Assembly (NCBI GenBank): GCA_963846565.1
Contig: CAWJWL010000005.1
Span: 1,811,608 to 1,875,607, forward strand
Source of the DNA: WHSW01 sp963846565
GTDB taxonomy: Bacteria > Actinomycetota > Thermoleophilia > Solirubrobacterales > 70-9
DNA: 64,000 nucleotides
Direction: 5' to 3'
Shown: positions 1-8,971 of the stretch, one piece after another
Layout of the letters: each line of letters starts with the position of its first letter
Position numbering within the stretch: position 1 is the first letter of the stretch
The notes under the pieces: generated by a model
Told to the model about the DNA's origin: nothing
What the model saw: only the letters and a program-made list of their open reading frames with translations
The model's database searches: none
Program-made: the position numbers and the translations under genes

Positions 1-1
1 C

Positions 2-817
2 CTGATCATGGGCCTCGGCACCCAGATGATCGCCTGGGAGCCGGGTTTCTGCGCGTACCTCGCGGACGCGGGGTATCGCGTCGTCCGGTTCGACAACCGC
101 GACATCGGCCACTCGACGGTCATCGACGCTCCGGTCCCCGGCACCGTGCCGATGCTGCTCGGGCTTCACCGGGGACTCGCGTACACGCTTGACGACATGG
201 CTGACGACACGGCGGCCCTGATCGAGCACCTGGGCTTCGATCGCGCCCATGTGGTGGGCGCTTCCCAGGGCGGCATGATCGCCCAGATCCTCGGCTACCG
301 CCGACCGGAGCTGGTCAGCTCCCTCGGGCTGATCATGACCGGGGCCGGGAAGCGGGTGAACTCCGTCCCGAGGCTGCGGGCGCTCGGTGTGCTGCTCTCG
401 CGCCCGCCGCGGGAGCGTGAGGCCTTCATCGATGCCGTGGCGAAGACGTTCAAGGTCCTCGGGTCGCCCGGCTATCCGCCGGACGACGCGAAGCTGCGGC
501 AGATGATCGCCGCCTCCTACGACCGCGGTCACAATCCGCCGGGGGCGGCGCGGCAGCTGCACGCCGCGACGACGGGCGGTGACCGCACGCGCAAGCTGCG
601 GACGGTCGAGGCGCCGACGGTCGTCATCCACGGGACCAAGGATCCGCTGGTCCGCCCGGCCGCCGGACGCTCGGTCGCAGCTGCGATCCCGGATGCTCGT
701 CTCGAGATGATCGAGGGCATGGGCCACGATCTGCCCGAACAGCTCTGGGAGCGGATCACCAGGCTTCTGATCGAGAACGCGGGGCGCGCGAGGCACCCCG
801 CGACGGCCACCGCATAG
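2..817 (+). CDS. alpha/beta hydrolase, 5' end cut by the window
   Basis: Alpha/beta-hydrolase-fold esterase or lipase-like enzyme, substrate unknown. The reading frame is open to the left edge, and its first residues (LIMGLGTQMIAW) match the region just after the first strand in a full-length relative at 8052-8948, so roughly 35 N-terminal residues lie outside the window. The nucleophile elbow reads GASQGG, the acid is the Asp in GTKDPL and the base is the His in MGHDLP, giving a complete Ser-Asp-His triad. The shared pattern VRFDNRD and the conserved block YDRGHNPPG/YDRGYNPEG mark the two genes as paralogues. The stop is 13 bp before the dehalogenase-like gene at 831, so they may be co-transcribed. 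Confidence 0.85.
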   Translation: MIMGLGTQMIAWEPGFCAYLADAGYRVVRFDNRDIGHSTVIDAPVPGTVPMLLGLHRGLAYTLDDMADDTAALIEHLGFDRAHVVGASQGGMIAQILGYRRPELVSSLGLIMTGAGKRVNSVPRLRALGVLLSRPPREREAFIDAVAKTFKVLGSPGYPPDDAKLRQMIAASYDRGHNPPGAARQLHAATTGGDRTRKLRTVEAPTVVIHGTKDPLVRPAAGRSVAAAIPDARLEMIEGMGHDLPEQLWERITRLLIENAGRARHPATATA

Positions 818-830
818 GCTGCGGCGGCCG

Positions 831-1715
831 ATGGACGCCTACCGCACACCCGGCGAGCGCTTCGCCGACCTGCCGGGCTTCCCGTTCGAGCCGCACTACC
901 GCGAGGTCGCCGGGCTGCGGCTCGCCCACATCGACGAGGGCGAGGGGGCGCCGGTGATCTTCTTCCACGGCGAGCCGACCTGGTCGTATCTGTGGCGCAA
1001 GGTGATCCCGCCGGTCCGCGACGCGGGCTATCGCTGCATCGCCCCCGACTACGCCGGCTTCGGCCGCTCCGACAAGCCGACCGATCTCGCCTGGTACTCG
1101 TATGACCGCCACACGGAGATGACCGCGACCCTGCTCTCCGACCTCGACCTGCGCGACGCGACGGTCGTCGTTCATGACTGGGGCGGGCCGATCGGGCTCC
1201 GGCTCGCCGTCGAGCACGCCGATCGGATCTCGCGCATCGTGATCATGGACACCGGCCTGTTCACCGGCGAGCAGCCGATGTCGGACGCCTGGAAGACGTT
1301 CCGCGACTTCGTCGAGCGGACCGAGGACCTTCCGGTCGCGTTCCTGGTCAAGGGCGGATGCGCGCGCGAGATGCCCGATGACGTCTTCGCCGCCTACGAC
1401 GCGCCGTTCCCGGTTCCGGAGGCGAAGGCGGGGACGCGCTCGTTTCCGCTGATGCTTCCGACGACGCCCGGGATGCCGGGCGCCGCGGCCGGCAAGCGGG
1501 CGCTCGAGGCGCTGCGGACCGACGAACGGCCGACGCTGATCCTCTGGGCGGACGCCGACCCGATCATCCCGTTCAAGGTCGGCGAGAAGTTCGCCGCCGC
1601 GATCAACGCCGAGGCGCCGGTGAAGATCGAGAACGCGTCTCACTTCCTCCAAGAGGACGCGGGCGAGGAGATCGGAAAGCTGATCGCGGACTGGCTCGTG
1701 GCTCAAGCCTCCTGA
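831..1715 (+). CDS. haloalkane dehalogenase-like alpha/beta hydrolase
   Basis: 294-residue alpha/beta hydrolase of the haloalkane dehalogenase/epoxide hydrolase type, expected to be a soluble cytoplasmic hydrolase. HGEPTW (46-51) forms the oxyanion side, VHDWGG puts the nucleophile Asp at 116 followed by Trp117, a halide-binding position in subfamily I dehalogenases, then an Asp in ILWADADP and the base His in ASHFLQED. These features favour a DhlA-like dehalogenase over an epoxide hydrolase, but activity cannot be told from sequence. ATG start 13 bp after the preceding hydrolase. It converges with the MMPL gene, whose stop overlaps its last 13 bases. Confidence 0.8.
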   Translation: MDAYRTPGERFADLPGFPFEPHYREVAGLRLAHIDEGEGAPVIFFHGEPTWSYLWRKVIPPVRDAGYRCIAPDYAGFGRSDKPTDLAWYSYDRHTEMTATLLSDLDLRDATVVVHDWGGPIGLRLAVEHADRISRIVIMDTGLFTGEQPMSDAWKTFRDFVERTEDLPVAFLVKGGCAREMPDDVFAAYDAPFPVPEAKAGTRSFPLMLPTTPGMPGAAAGKRALEALRTDERPTLILWADADPIIPFKVGEKFAAAINAEAPVKIENASHFLQEDAGEEIGKLIADWLVAQAS

Positions 1716-4705
1716 TCCTCGGCGGCCGCCTCGAGGTGAGCGCCTTCGATGTCGATGCGCGGCAGCAGGCGGTCGGCCCATGCCGGCACCCACCAGCTGC
1801 CGCGGCCGGCGAGCACCAGCAGGGCGGGCGCCAGGAGGAGGACGGTCATCGCCGCGAGCGCGACGCCGACCGAGAGCCCGACGCCGAACTGCTTCACCGT
1901 CGGATCGCCGTTGAGGATGAAGCTGGCGAAGACGCAGATCATGATCAGCGCCGCGGCCGCGATCACCCTGCCGCCGCTCGCGAGCCCGGCAGCGATCGCC
2001 TCCCGGTCGTCGCTCGATCGTGCGCGGTGCTGCTCGATCTGGCTCATGAGGAAGACCTGGTAGTCCATCGAGAGGCCGAAGAGGACGGCGAACATGATCA
2101 GCGGGACGAAGCTCGCGATCGGGTCGGTGCCGCTTGCCGTGTCTAGTCCGAGGAGGCTGGTGCCCCAGCCCTCTTGGAAGCACAGGGTGAGGAGGCCGAA
2201 CGCCGCGCAGACCGAGAGCACATTCGCGATCGCCGCCTGAGCGGAGACGAGGATCGAGCGGAAGGCCATCGTCAGGACGAGGAAGCCGAGTCCGACGACG
2301 GCGGCGATCACGAGCATCAGCCGGGCGGAGATCCCGGCGGCGAGGTCGACGTAGCTCGCGGTCTGGCCGCCGACGTGGGCGTCGAGATCGGTGCCGTCGG
2401 TCGCCTGCGGGATCGCGTAGTCGCGGATCGTGCGGACGAGATCTGCGGTCTCGGTCGCCGCGGGCGCGGAGGCCGGGATCGCGGTGAAGAGCGCGGCGTT
2501 GCCCTTGTCGTTGAGCTGCGGTGGCGAGAGCAGTTCGACCCCGACGGTCCTCGCGAGCGCATTCTGGAGCTTCACGAGGCGCGGATCGGTGGCGCGCTTG
2601 TCGCCTCCCGCCTTGGTCAGTTCCCTCGTCAGCTCGTCCTTCAGGTCCTCGGCCTTCTTCTGCTGAGACTTCGCCTTCTGCTGGAGCACCTCGAGCTGCC
2701 CCTTTTGCTCCTGCAGGCTCGTCGCCTCCATCGAGGCCTCGAGCGCCTCCTGCTCGAGCTGGCTCTTGCCCTGCTCGAGCGAGGCCGCCTCGAGCAGAAG
2801 TGCCTCGAGCGAGCCGGCGAGCGCCGATGCCTCGACGCCGAGCGCCTCGGCCTGGGCGCGGAGCTCCGTCGCTCGCTGCTCGATCGACCGGGCCCGGACC
2901 TCGTTGGCGCGGCGCAGGGTGACGACCTGCGACAGCTCCCCCTCGACGGTCAGCTGTCGCAGGCCGACCGCGGTGAGGCGGCGTTCGAGCCGGCGTTGCT
3001 CGCCCGGCGTGTCTGCGCTTCGGAGCCGCCGGCGCAGCCGCTCCGCGATCTCGTCGAGTGCACCGAGCCGGGAGTGCAGCGCGGCCTCGCGGGCGGCGAG
3101 CTCGGCGCCTTCGCTCGCGATCGGCCGCGCGTCGGCGAGCAGCGCTTCGAGCTCCGCCTTGAGCGTGCGACGCTGGGCAAGCTCGTCGCGGCTCATGTCC
3201 AGCTGTTCGCGCTCGGTTCCGAGGATGGCCGCCTGGGCCTCGAGCGCCGCCTGCTGCCCTTCGATCGAGTCTTGCTGGGCCTCGAGCGCGTCACCCTCCT
3301 GGGTCAGCTCGGCCTGCTGGGCTTCGCCCTCGGCCTGTTCGGACTCGAGCTTCGCCTGCAGTCGCTTCGCCTGCGCCTCCTGCTGTTTGACCTTGTCGCT
3401 CTCCTTCGCCGGTGTGCCGAGGTCGACCGCGATCAGCAGCGGGCCGTTGTAGCCCTTGCCGAAGCCGGCCGCCATCAGGTCGTATGCCTGGCGCTCGGTG
3501 GTCTCCTTCGGCGTCGCGCCGACGTCCTCCTGGCCGAGATCGAGCGACAGCATCGGGATGATCAAAGGAACGAGGATGGTCAGCGAGATGCCGACGGCGA
3601 TCCAGGGACGGCCGGTCACGAACCGCGCCCACACGGCCCAGAGGCCTTGGCCGGGCGGCTTCGGCTCCGGGCGGAGGAAACGAGGGAGCCGGACCGAGTC
3701 GATGCGGTCGCCGATTGCTCCGAGCACGGCGGGGAGGAAGGTCACGGACGCGGCGACGGCGGTGATCACCGCGAACGCGGACGCATAGCCGAGGGTGGTC
3801 ACGAGCGGGATGCCGGCGATGAACAGCGTCACGAGCGCGATCACGACGGTCGAGCCGGCGAAGACGATTGCCGTGCCCGAGGTCGCGGTTGCCGTCGCGA
3901 TCGCCTCGTCGGTCGGCTTGCCTTCGGCGCGCTCCGTGCGGTAGCGACTGACGAGGAAGAGCGCGTAGTCGATCCCGACGCCGAGACCGATCATCGTCGC
4001 CAGAGTTGGCCCGATCGTCGGCACGTCGACCACGTGGCCGAGGAGGCCGATCACGGAGAGGCCGGCGATCAGCCCGGTCACGGCCGAGACGATCGGCAGC
4101 CCCATCGCGACCAGGCTGCCGAAGGTGAAGGCGAGGATGATCATCGCCGCCGCGAGGCCGACGACCTCGCTCGACTCGGTCGCGGGCTCCGAGAGCTCGC
4201 TACCGATCGAGCCGCCGACGGCGACCTTCATGCCGGCGCGCTCGGCCGGCTCGGCCGCCTTGAGGACGCTCTCGGCGCGGTGCTCGGTCAGGTCCGCGTT
4301 GGCGACGTCGAGGAGGACCGGGATGAACGCGGTCTGCTTGTCATCGCTGATCTGCGCTGCGCCCTTGCGGGAGTAGGGGCTCGGAGCACTGACCACGTGC
4401 GGGATCGCCTTGATCGCCTCGTGCGAGCTCTGGATCGCCTTTTTGTTGGAGCCGCCGGTGACCTTGCCGTCCGGGGCGTAGAAGACGACGGGGTTGCTGC
4501 CGTTCTGCTGCGGATCGAAGCGGTCCGCGAGCAGGTCGGTCGCATCCTGGCTGTCGGTGCCGGGAAGGTCGAGGTTGTCCGTGGTGTTGCTGCCGAAGGC
4601 GCGGATCGCGAGCACGAGCACGGCGACGACGAGGAGCCAGGCGGCGATCACCACCCACCAGTGCCGCGCGGCCACGAGGCCTAGCCGATAGAGCTTCCGT
4701 GCCAA
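1703..4705 (-). CDS. MMPL/RND-family transporter with coiled-coil insertion
   Basis: About 1000 residues. MMPL proteins are inner-membrane RND-superfamily exporters that usually move lipids or siderophores. A first membrane helix (about 13-37) is followed by an external domain, a block of helices (about 190-390) and a second block near the C-terminus, the two-half MMPL layout. Between the halves, residues about 435-700 are a highly charged Glu/Gln/Ala/Leu-rich coiled coil, far longer than the loop in ordinary MMPL proteins. I chose the TTG start at 4705 because GGGGGAG lies just upstream and the next residues lead directly into the first helix; the frame stays open further upstream but reads as the antisense of the hydrolase gene. 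It overlaps the end of that hydrolase by 25 bp, so the two are probably co-translated. Confidence 0.85.
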   Translation of the reverse strand: MARKLYRLGLVAARHWWVVIAAWLLVVAVLVLAIRAFGSNTTDNLDLPGTDSQDATDLLADRFDPQQNGSNPVVFYAPDGKVTGGSNKKAIQSSHEAIKAIPHVVSAPSPYSRKGAAQISDDKQTAFIPVLLDVANADLTEHRAESVLKAAEPAERAGMKVAVGGSIGSELSEPATESSEVVGLAAAMIILAFTFGSLVAMGLPIVSAVTGLIAGLSVIGLLGHVVDVPTIGPTLATMIGLGVGIDYALFLVSRYRTERAEGKPTDEAIATATATSGTAIVFAGSTVVIALVTLFIAGIPLVTTLGYASAFAVITAVAASVTFLPAVLGAIGDRIDSVRLPRFLRPEPKPPGQGLWAVWARFVTGRPWIAVGISLTILVPLIIPMLSLDLGQEDVGATPKETTERQAYDLMAAGFGKGYNGPLLIAVDLGTPAKESDKVKQQEAQAKRLQAKLESEQAEGEAQQAELTQEGDALEAQQDSIEGQQAALEAQAAILGTEREQLDMSRDELAQRRTLKAELEALLADARPIASEGAELAAREAALHSRLGALDEIAERLRRRLRSADTPGEQRRLERRLTAVGLRQLTVEGELSQVVTLRRANEVRARSIEQRATELRAQAEALGVEASALAGSLEALLLEAASLEQGKSQLEQEALEASMEATSLQEQKGQLEVLQQKAKSQQKKAEDLKDELTRELTKAGGDKRATDPRLVKLQNALARTVGVELLSPPQLNDKGNAALFTAIPASAPAATETADLVRTIRDYAIPQATDGTDLDAHVGGQTASYVDLAAGISARLMLVIAAVVGLGFLVLTMAFRSILVSAQAAIANVLSVCAAFGLLTLCFQEGWGTSLLGLDTASGTDPIASFVPLIMFAVLFGLSMDYQVFLMSQIEQHRARSSDDREAIAAGLASGGRVIAAAALIMICVFASFILNGDPTVKQFGVGLSVGVALAAMTVLLLAPALLVLAGRGSWWVPAWADRLLPRIDIEGAHLEAAAEDQEA

Positions 4706-5520
4706 ATCACTCCCCCGGCCAGGTGATTTTCGAGGAAGGGGATCACCGCGCGCTGGAACTCGGTGGGCCGCTCGAGGCTGATTGCGTGGGCGGTCGCGGG
4801 GATCTCGTGCGTCGCGGCGCCGGTCGCGACGGCGAGCGCAGCGGCACCGGCGTTGACGCTCGGCTGGTCGTGCTCGCCGGTGATCACCAGCACCGGCACG
4901 GCGAGCTCTGACAGGCGCTCGATCGCCGGCGGATCGAGCTCGCCGGCCTCGACCTCCTCCTCCAGGGCACCCTGGCGCTCGATCAGGGCCCGGTTGACCC
5001 GGGAGATCGCCTCGCGCACCCTCGGGTCCACGTCTGCCGGCTCGCGCCCGATGCCGTCGACCCACATCCGCAGCTCGAGCTCGTTCGCGGCGTCGGTTCC
5101 CTCGCTCTCCCAGACCGCGTCGATGTGCTCGAACTTCGCCATGTGCTCTGCGGAGTGCTTCCACCCCGAGGGCGTCGCAGCGACCGCGACGAGGGCGCCG
5201 ACTCGGGCGGGCTCGGCGAGCGCCAGGTCAATCGCCGCCTTGCCGCCCATCGACGCGCCGATCACCGCGGCGCGCTCGGCGCCTGCCGCGTCGAGGACCT
5301 CGAGCGCATCGGCGTGAAGGGAGTACGGCCCGCTCGGGTCGGGCGACCCGCCGAACCCGCGCTGGTCGAAGCGGATCAGGCGGAATCGATCGGTCCATTC
5401 GGTTGAGCTCCACTGCGGATCCCAGAAGGTCCGATCCGAGATCCCCTCATGGATCAGCAGCACGGCGGGCCCGTTTCCGGCGGTCTCGAACACGAGCCCC
5501 GATCCAGTCCTCTCACTCAC
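4681..5520 (-). CDS. alpha/beta hydrolase
   Basis: 279-residue alpha/beta hydrolase. The nucleophile elbow is GASMGG (Ser90), the acid is in ITGEHDQP and the base His in ATAHAIS. The motif FDQRGFGGS near residue 51 is typical of the fold. I chose GTG at 5520, giving VSERTGSGL before the first strand; an upstream ATG at 5598 would add 26 residues without obvious homology. It is first in a two-gene operon with the MMPL exporter and may act on or protect the exporter's cargo, which is inference. The substrate is unknown. Confidence 0.8.
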   Translation of the reverse strand: MSERTGSGLVFETAGNGPAVLLIHEGISDRTFWDPQWSSTEWTDRFRLIRFDQRGFGGSPDPSGPYSLHADALEVLDAAGAERAAVIGASMGGKAAIDLALAEPARVGALVAVAATPSGWKHSAEHMAKFEHIDAVWESEGTDAANELELRMWVDGIGREPADVDPRVREAISRVNRALIERQGALEEEVEAGELDPPAIERLSELAVPVLVITGEHDQPSVNAGAAALAVATGAATHEIPATAHAISLERPTEFQRAVIPFLENHLAGGVIWHGSSIG

Positions 5521-5581
5521 GCCACGCACCCTAGCCGCCGCCGCCCACGCGACCCGCAACGCGAACTGCCCGGATCCGCTC

Positions 5582-6556
5582 TCACCCTTTGGAACCAACT
5601 CCGGGCGGTTCGCGGCGAAGGCCGCTGAGCTCCCGCCTCAGCTCGGCGACGACAAGATGGCCCTCCCGCGTCACTTGCTGCCAGGTGTAGCGCAGCACTC
5701 GGTAGCCACCTCGGCGAAGCGTCATCTCGCGGTGGCGATCCACCTCGATCGCGGCCGTGCGGTCGTGCGTCTCGTGGCCGTCGAGCTCGACGATGAGCCT
5801 GGTCTCGCGCCAGACGCAGTCGACGAGGAGCCCCTCCACGAACACGTTCACTTCGGGAAGCGGAAGGCTGACCTCGTCGATGAGCGCGAGGAACCGCTCC
5901 TCGAGCACGGAGAACGTTGCCGCGAGCTCAGGGAGGTGCTCGCCGAATGCCCGGCGAAGGTGCCTGCTGCCGCGTCGCCCACGCCCGAGTTCGGCGTAGA
6001 TTGCAACTGGGTCGAGCTGGCCGAGGTGGTCGGCCTGCGCAAGCGCGCGGCGGAGATCCGCGTACTCCGCGACCCAGGCGAAGTCGCGCAGGGTCCGGGC
6101 GGCCGAGGTCACGGCCAGACCATTCCAGAGCTCGACCTTGACGACACGGGGGTGATGGAGGCGAAGCCGCCGTTGGCTCGCGCGCTCACCGGGCTCGCTG
6201 ATATGGATCGTCCTCGGCTCTGCCTTGATGAAGCCGCGCCACCACGCGCCAGTTTGATGGCTGAGCGCGGCGGCGGGCCCGCTGTAGAGGAGGGCTGCGT
6301 TCAGGCGGCCGAAGATCCCGATCGCTGAGTGCCCGACGGCGAACACCCGGGGGTAGATCCTGATCAGCCGCCCGTCCCGCATCCAGCGGTAGATGGTTGC
6401 CGTCGAGATGCCGAGCGCCCTGAGTTGCTCGGCCGAGATCACACCTCCCTGCCGGGTCGCCACCCCGGCAACCCGAACTGCCCGGAATCCCTCTCGAGGG
6501 GTGAGCGCAAAGCCGGGCAGTTCGGGCATCGGGTCGAGGCTGGCGACCTCGCGCAC
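5582..6556 (-). CDS. AbiEi-type winged-helix plus DUF559 nuclease-fold protein
   Basis: About 324 residues with two parts. The N-terminal 45-90 stretch (GGVISAEQLRALGIS and following) resembles the AbiEi antitoxin winged helix. The C-terminal 110 residues resemble DUF559, a PD-(D/E)XK/Vsr-like nuclease fold, with VDCVW, LIVELDGHETH and a conserved YRVLRYTW end. Such two-domain proteins are frequent in some actinobacterial genomes, often as lone genes. No AbiEii-like nucleotidyltransferase toxin lies beside it, so a classical type IV toxin-antitoxin pair is not supported. The GTG start at 6556 gives the longest protein; ATG at 6529 is an alternative. Function unknown. Confidence 0.75.
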   Translation of the reverse strand: MREVASLDPMPELPGFALTPREGFRAVRVAGVATRQGGVISAEQLRALGISTATIYRWMRDGRLIRIYPRVFAVGHSAIGIFGRLNAALLYSGPAAALSHQTGAWWRGFIKAEPRTIHISEPGERASQRRLRLHHPRVVKVELWNGLAVTSAARTLRDFAWVAEYADLRRALAQADHLGQLDPVAIYAELGRGRRGSRHLRRAFGEHLPELAATFSVLEERFLALIDEVSLPLPEVNVFVEGLLVDCVWRETRLIVELDGHETHDRTAAIEVDRHREMTLRRGGYRVLRYTWQQVTREGHLVVAELRRELSGLRREPPGVGSKG

Positions 6557-6593
6557 GTGAATGGCGGGCGAGCTGTGGCGCGTGGCGCGCGAC

Positions 6594-7214
6594 TTAGAGC
6601 CGGACGACGAACGCCGAGGTGATCAGCTCGGCGAGCGGCCCGGCTGGGATGCCGGCGATCTCGCTGTCGCCGGATACGACCTCGATCTGGCCGTCGGTCG
6701 ACTCGAGCTCCATGTCGAGCGCGATCGGCACGGGGCCGTCGACCGATTCGACGAAGGGATCGAGGAGCATGTCGAGCAGGCCGGTGGCGGGCGCCGGGAC
6801 CTCGAGCTGGTCGAGGCCGAAGGCGGCGAGGTCGCCGGGGGTGGTCTCGCCGTTGGCGGTCAGCCTGTAGGGCCCGAGCCCGTCCCGGTGGAGCTCGAAC
6901 TCCGTCAGCTCGATCGGACCGGCCATCGAGTTCGCGATCGAGACGTCGACGAGCGAGAACCCATCGAGGCGCGTGAAGATCTCCTGCTGCTGGTCGATGT
7001 CGAGGTCGAGATCGTGGGCGTCGACCTCGAAGCGCTCGCCGTCGCTGAAGAGCAGTCGCAGTGCCGGCAGCGCGCCCATGGTCACGTCCGCCGAGCCGCC
7101 GTTGGAGGTGAGCCGGTCTTCGACCTTGCGCTCGGCGAGGCTCGGCAGCGCGATCTGCGTCGCAACGAGGACGAAGACGAACAACGACGCGACGATCAGC
7201 CCCCAGCGAGACAT
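6594..7214 (-). CDS. LmeA-like (DUF2993) secreted lipid-binding protein
   Basis: About 206 residues with one N-terminal hydrophobic segment (WGLIVASLFVFVLVATQIAL) that should act as signal peptide or anchor. The following pattern, AERKVEDRL then a mixed alpha/beta domain with many Asp/Glu residues, resembles the DUF2993/LmeA family, whose mycobacterial member is a periplasmic phosphatidylinositol-binding protein needed for lipomannan maturation. The ATG at 7214 is preferred to the ATG at 7235 because it places MSRW directly before the hydrophobic segment. Family assignment is by overall pattern and is moderate. Confidence 0.6.
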   Translation of the reverse strand: MSRWGLIVASLFVFVLVATQIALPSLAERKVEDRLTSNGGSADVTMGALPALRLLFSDGERFEVDAHDLDLDIDQQQEIFTRLDGFSLVDVSIANSMAGPIELTEFELHRDGLGPYRLTANGETTPGDLAAFGLDQLEVPAPATGLLDMLLDPFVESVDGPVPIALDMELESTDGQIEVVSGDSEIAGIPAGPLAELITSAFVVRL

Positions 7215-7259
7215 TGGCAATGTATAGCTTGGCAAATCGCCAGCGAGAAATCGAAAGCG

Positions 7260-8009
7260 TCACGGTTTCCGTGTCTCGGGGTCTCCTCGCAGCTCGAAGA
7301 ACATGACGACCGCGGCGAGCGCCACGAGCGGCGCCGCGACCATCTCCGTCGCGGTCGCGGCCACCCAGTCACCGAGGAAGGTGTCGCCGATCGATCCGAT
7401 CGCCGAAGACTGGACCAGGCTCGAGATCACGTCGGAGACGAGCTGGATCGGGAGGATGATCGCGATCACGCGGCCCGTGTTCCCCCGCACGAGCGCGCGG
7501 CTGCGGCGAAAGGCCGCGATCGGGCGTGCGTCCTCGACTTCGACCGCCGCGCCGACGAGTGCGAACCAGGCGAGTGCGATCACGCCGGGGACGACGAGGA
7601 GCAGCGTGCCGACGGCGATCGTGAGCGCGTAGAGGAGGTCGACCGCGATCAGCCGGCCGTAGGGGAGGTGGCGGGCGAGCCCGGAGAGCCGGGGCCGAGA
7701 ATCCCCCGCACGTGTGGCGAGGACCGCGGCGGCGACCACGCCGGCGAAGAAGACCTCGCCCGTGAGGGCGACGACTGCGTGCGCGAATGCGGCGCTGAGG
7801 GCGAGCGCGATGTCGCCCGCGCCCAGGTCCGACCAGTCGAAGTCCTCGAACGCGCCCTGGATGTCCTCGTCGAGAACGTCGGCGAGGCCGAGCGGGATGA
7901 ACACGACGAGCGCGGCCACAAGCAGCAGGCCGGCGTGCTCGCGGCCGGTCGAGCCCATCTGCGCCAGGGTGCGGCGCAGGCTCAGCTTGCGATCGGTCTG
8001 CGAGGTCAC
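7260..8009 (-). CDS. multi-pass membrane protein, unknown function
   Basis: 249-residue integral membrane protein with about five or six hydrophobic segments (near 30-45, 70-100, 120-150, 185-205 and 215-240). The segment VVPGVIALAWFALVGAAVEV followed by a charged turn and an S-R-x-L-V-R-G-N motif is typical of the DUF975/glycerophosphodiesterase-membrane-domain type found in many actinobacteria. No catalytic domain is attached. GTG start at 8009. It is transcribed divergently from the hydrolase at 8052, with 42 bp between them, and lies 45 bp before the LmeA-like gene on the same strand. Confidence 0.6.
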   Translation of the reverse strand: MTSQTDRKLSLRRTLAQMGSTGREHAGLLLVAALVVFIPLGLADVLDEDIQGAFEDFDWSDLGAGDIALALSAAFAHAVVALTGEVFFAGVVAAAVLATRAGDSRPRLSGLARHLPYGRLIAVDLLYALTIAVGTLLLVVPGVIALAWFALVGAAVEVEDARPIAAFRRSRALVRGNTGRVIAIILPIQLVSDVISSLVQSSAIGSIGDTFLGDWVAATATEMVAAPLVALAAVVMFFELRGDPETRKP

Positions 8010-8051
8010 CCGGCCGCCGATCCTAGATCGTCGCGATAGCGTCTTTGCTCG

Positions 8052-8948
8052 ATGCCTGGCAGTTGGTCAAAGGAGGCGTTCGCCGACGCCGGACATGGGA
8101 TCGAGCTCTGCTGGCAGGAGCTGGGGGAGGTCGCCGGCCCCCCGCTCCTGATGATCCAGGGGATCGGTGCGCAGATGATCGCCTGGCCCGACGGCTTCTG
8201 CGAGACCCTCGGCGCTCGCGGCTTTCGCGTGATCCGCTTCGACAACCGCGACTGCGGACGGTCCACCTGGCTCACCGACCTCGGGACGCAGTCGGTGCAG
8301 AAGGCGTTCGCGAAGGAGCTTCCCGACCCGCACTACCTGCTCTCGGACATGGCCGCGGATGCGGCAGGCCTGCTCGACGCGCTCGGTCTCGGCGAGGCGC
8401 ACGTCGCCGGGGCCTCGCTCGGGGGCTTCGTCGCGCAGACACTGGCGATCGAGCATCCACAGCGGGTGCGCTCGCTGGCCTCGATCATGTCCTCGAGCGG
8501 GTCCGGCCGCGTCGGCCAGCCGACGCCGGAAGCCCTCGAGGTCCTGATGACCCGGTTCCCGGACGACCGCGAAGGCTTCGCCGAAGCCGCCCTCGTGTCT
8601 CGCCGGGTGATCGGCTCGACGGCGCTCGGCATCGACGAGCCCGCTGTCCGCGAAACGGCGATCCGCTCGTATGACCGCGGCTACAACCCGGAGGGGACGC
8701 AGCGTCAGCTGGTCGCCTCGATCTGCAGCGGCGACCGCACCGCCCGTCTGCGGGAAGTCGAGGCTCCGACCGTAGTCCTCCACGGTGAGGACGATCCGCT
8801 GATCAACGTCTCCGGGGGGATCGCGACGGCAGAGGCCGTACCGGGGGCTGAACTGATCACGATCCCGCGCTGGGGCCACGATCTCCCACGCCCGCTTTGG
8901 GATCGGATCGCGGACGGGATCCGCGCCAACGCACGCCGCGCCGGGTGA
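8052..8948 (+). CDS. alpha/beta hydrolase (paralogue of the gene at the left edge)
   Basis: 298-residue alpha/beta hydrolase with GASLGG (Ser122), GEDDPL (acid) and WGHDLP (His base). It shares VIRFDNRD, the SYDRGYNPEGTQRQL block and the C-terminal WGHDLP with the partial hydrolase at 2-817, so the two are paralogues about 8 kb apart. Related proteins are annotated as carboxylesterase, TAP-like or aclacinomycin methylesterase-type hydrolases. Substrate unknown. It ends 23 bp before acxA and is on the same strand, so it could be the first gene of the acetone carboxylase operon. Confidence 0.8.
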   Translation: MPGSWSKEAFADAGHGIELCWQELGEVAGPPLLMIQGIGAQMIAWPDGFCETLGARGFRVIRFDNRDCGRSTWLTDLGTQSVQKAFAKELPDPHYLLSDMAADAAGLLDALGLGEAHVAGASLGGFVAQTLAIEHPQRVRSLASIMSSSGSGRVGQPTPEALEVLMTRFPDDREGFAEAALVSRRVIGSTALGIDEPAVRETAIRSYDRGYNPEGTQRQLVASICSGDRTARLREVEAPTVVLHGEDDPLINVSGGIATAEAVPGAELITIPRWGHDLPRPLWDRIADGIRANARRAG

Positions 8949-8971
8949 ATAGGCTGCGGCCGCGGTGAGTC

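Noticed and set aside
2174..4684. 836-codon open frame on the plus strand opposite the MMPL gene
   Set aside because: Antisense of a real gene. Low-complexity Arg/Glu/Leu composition and no domain pattern.
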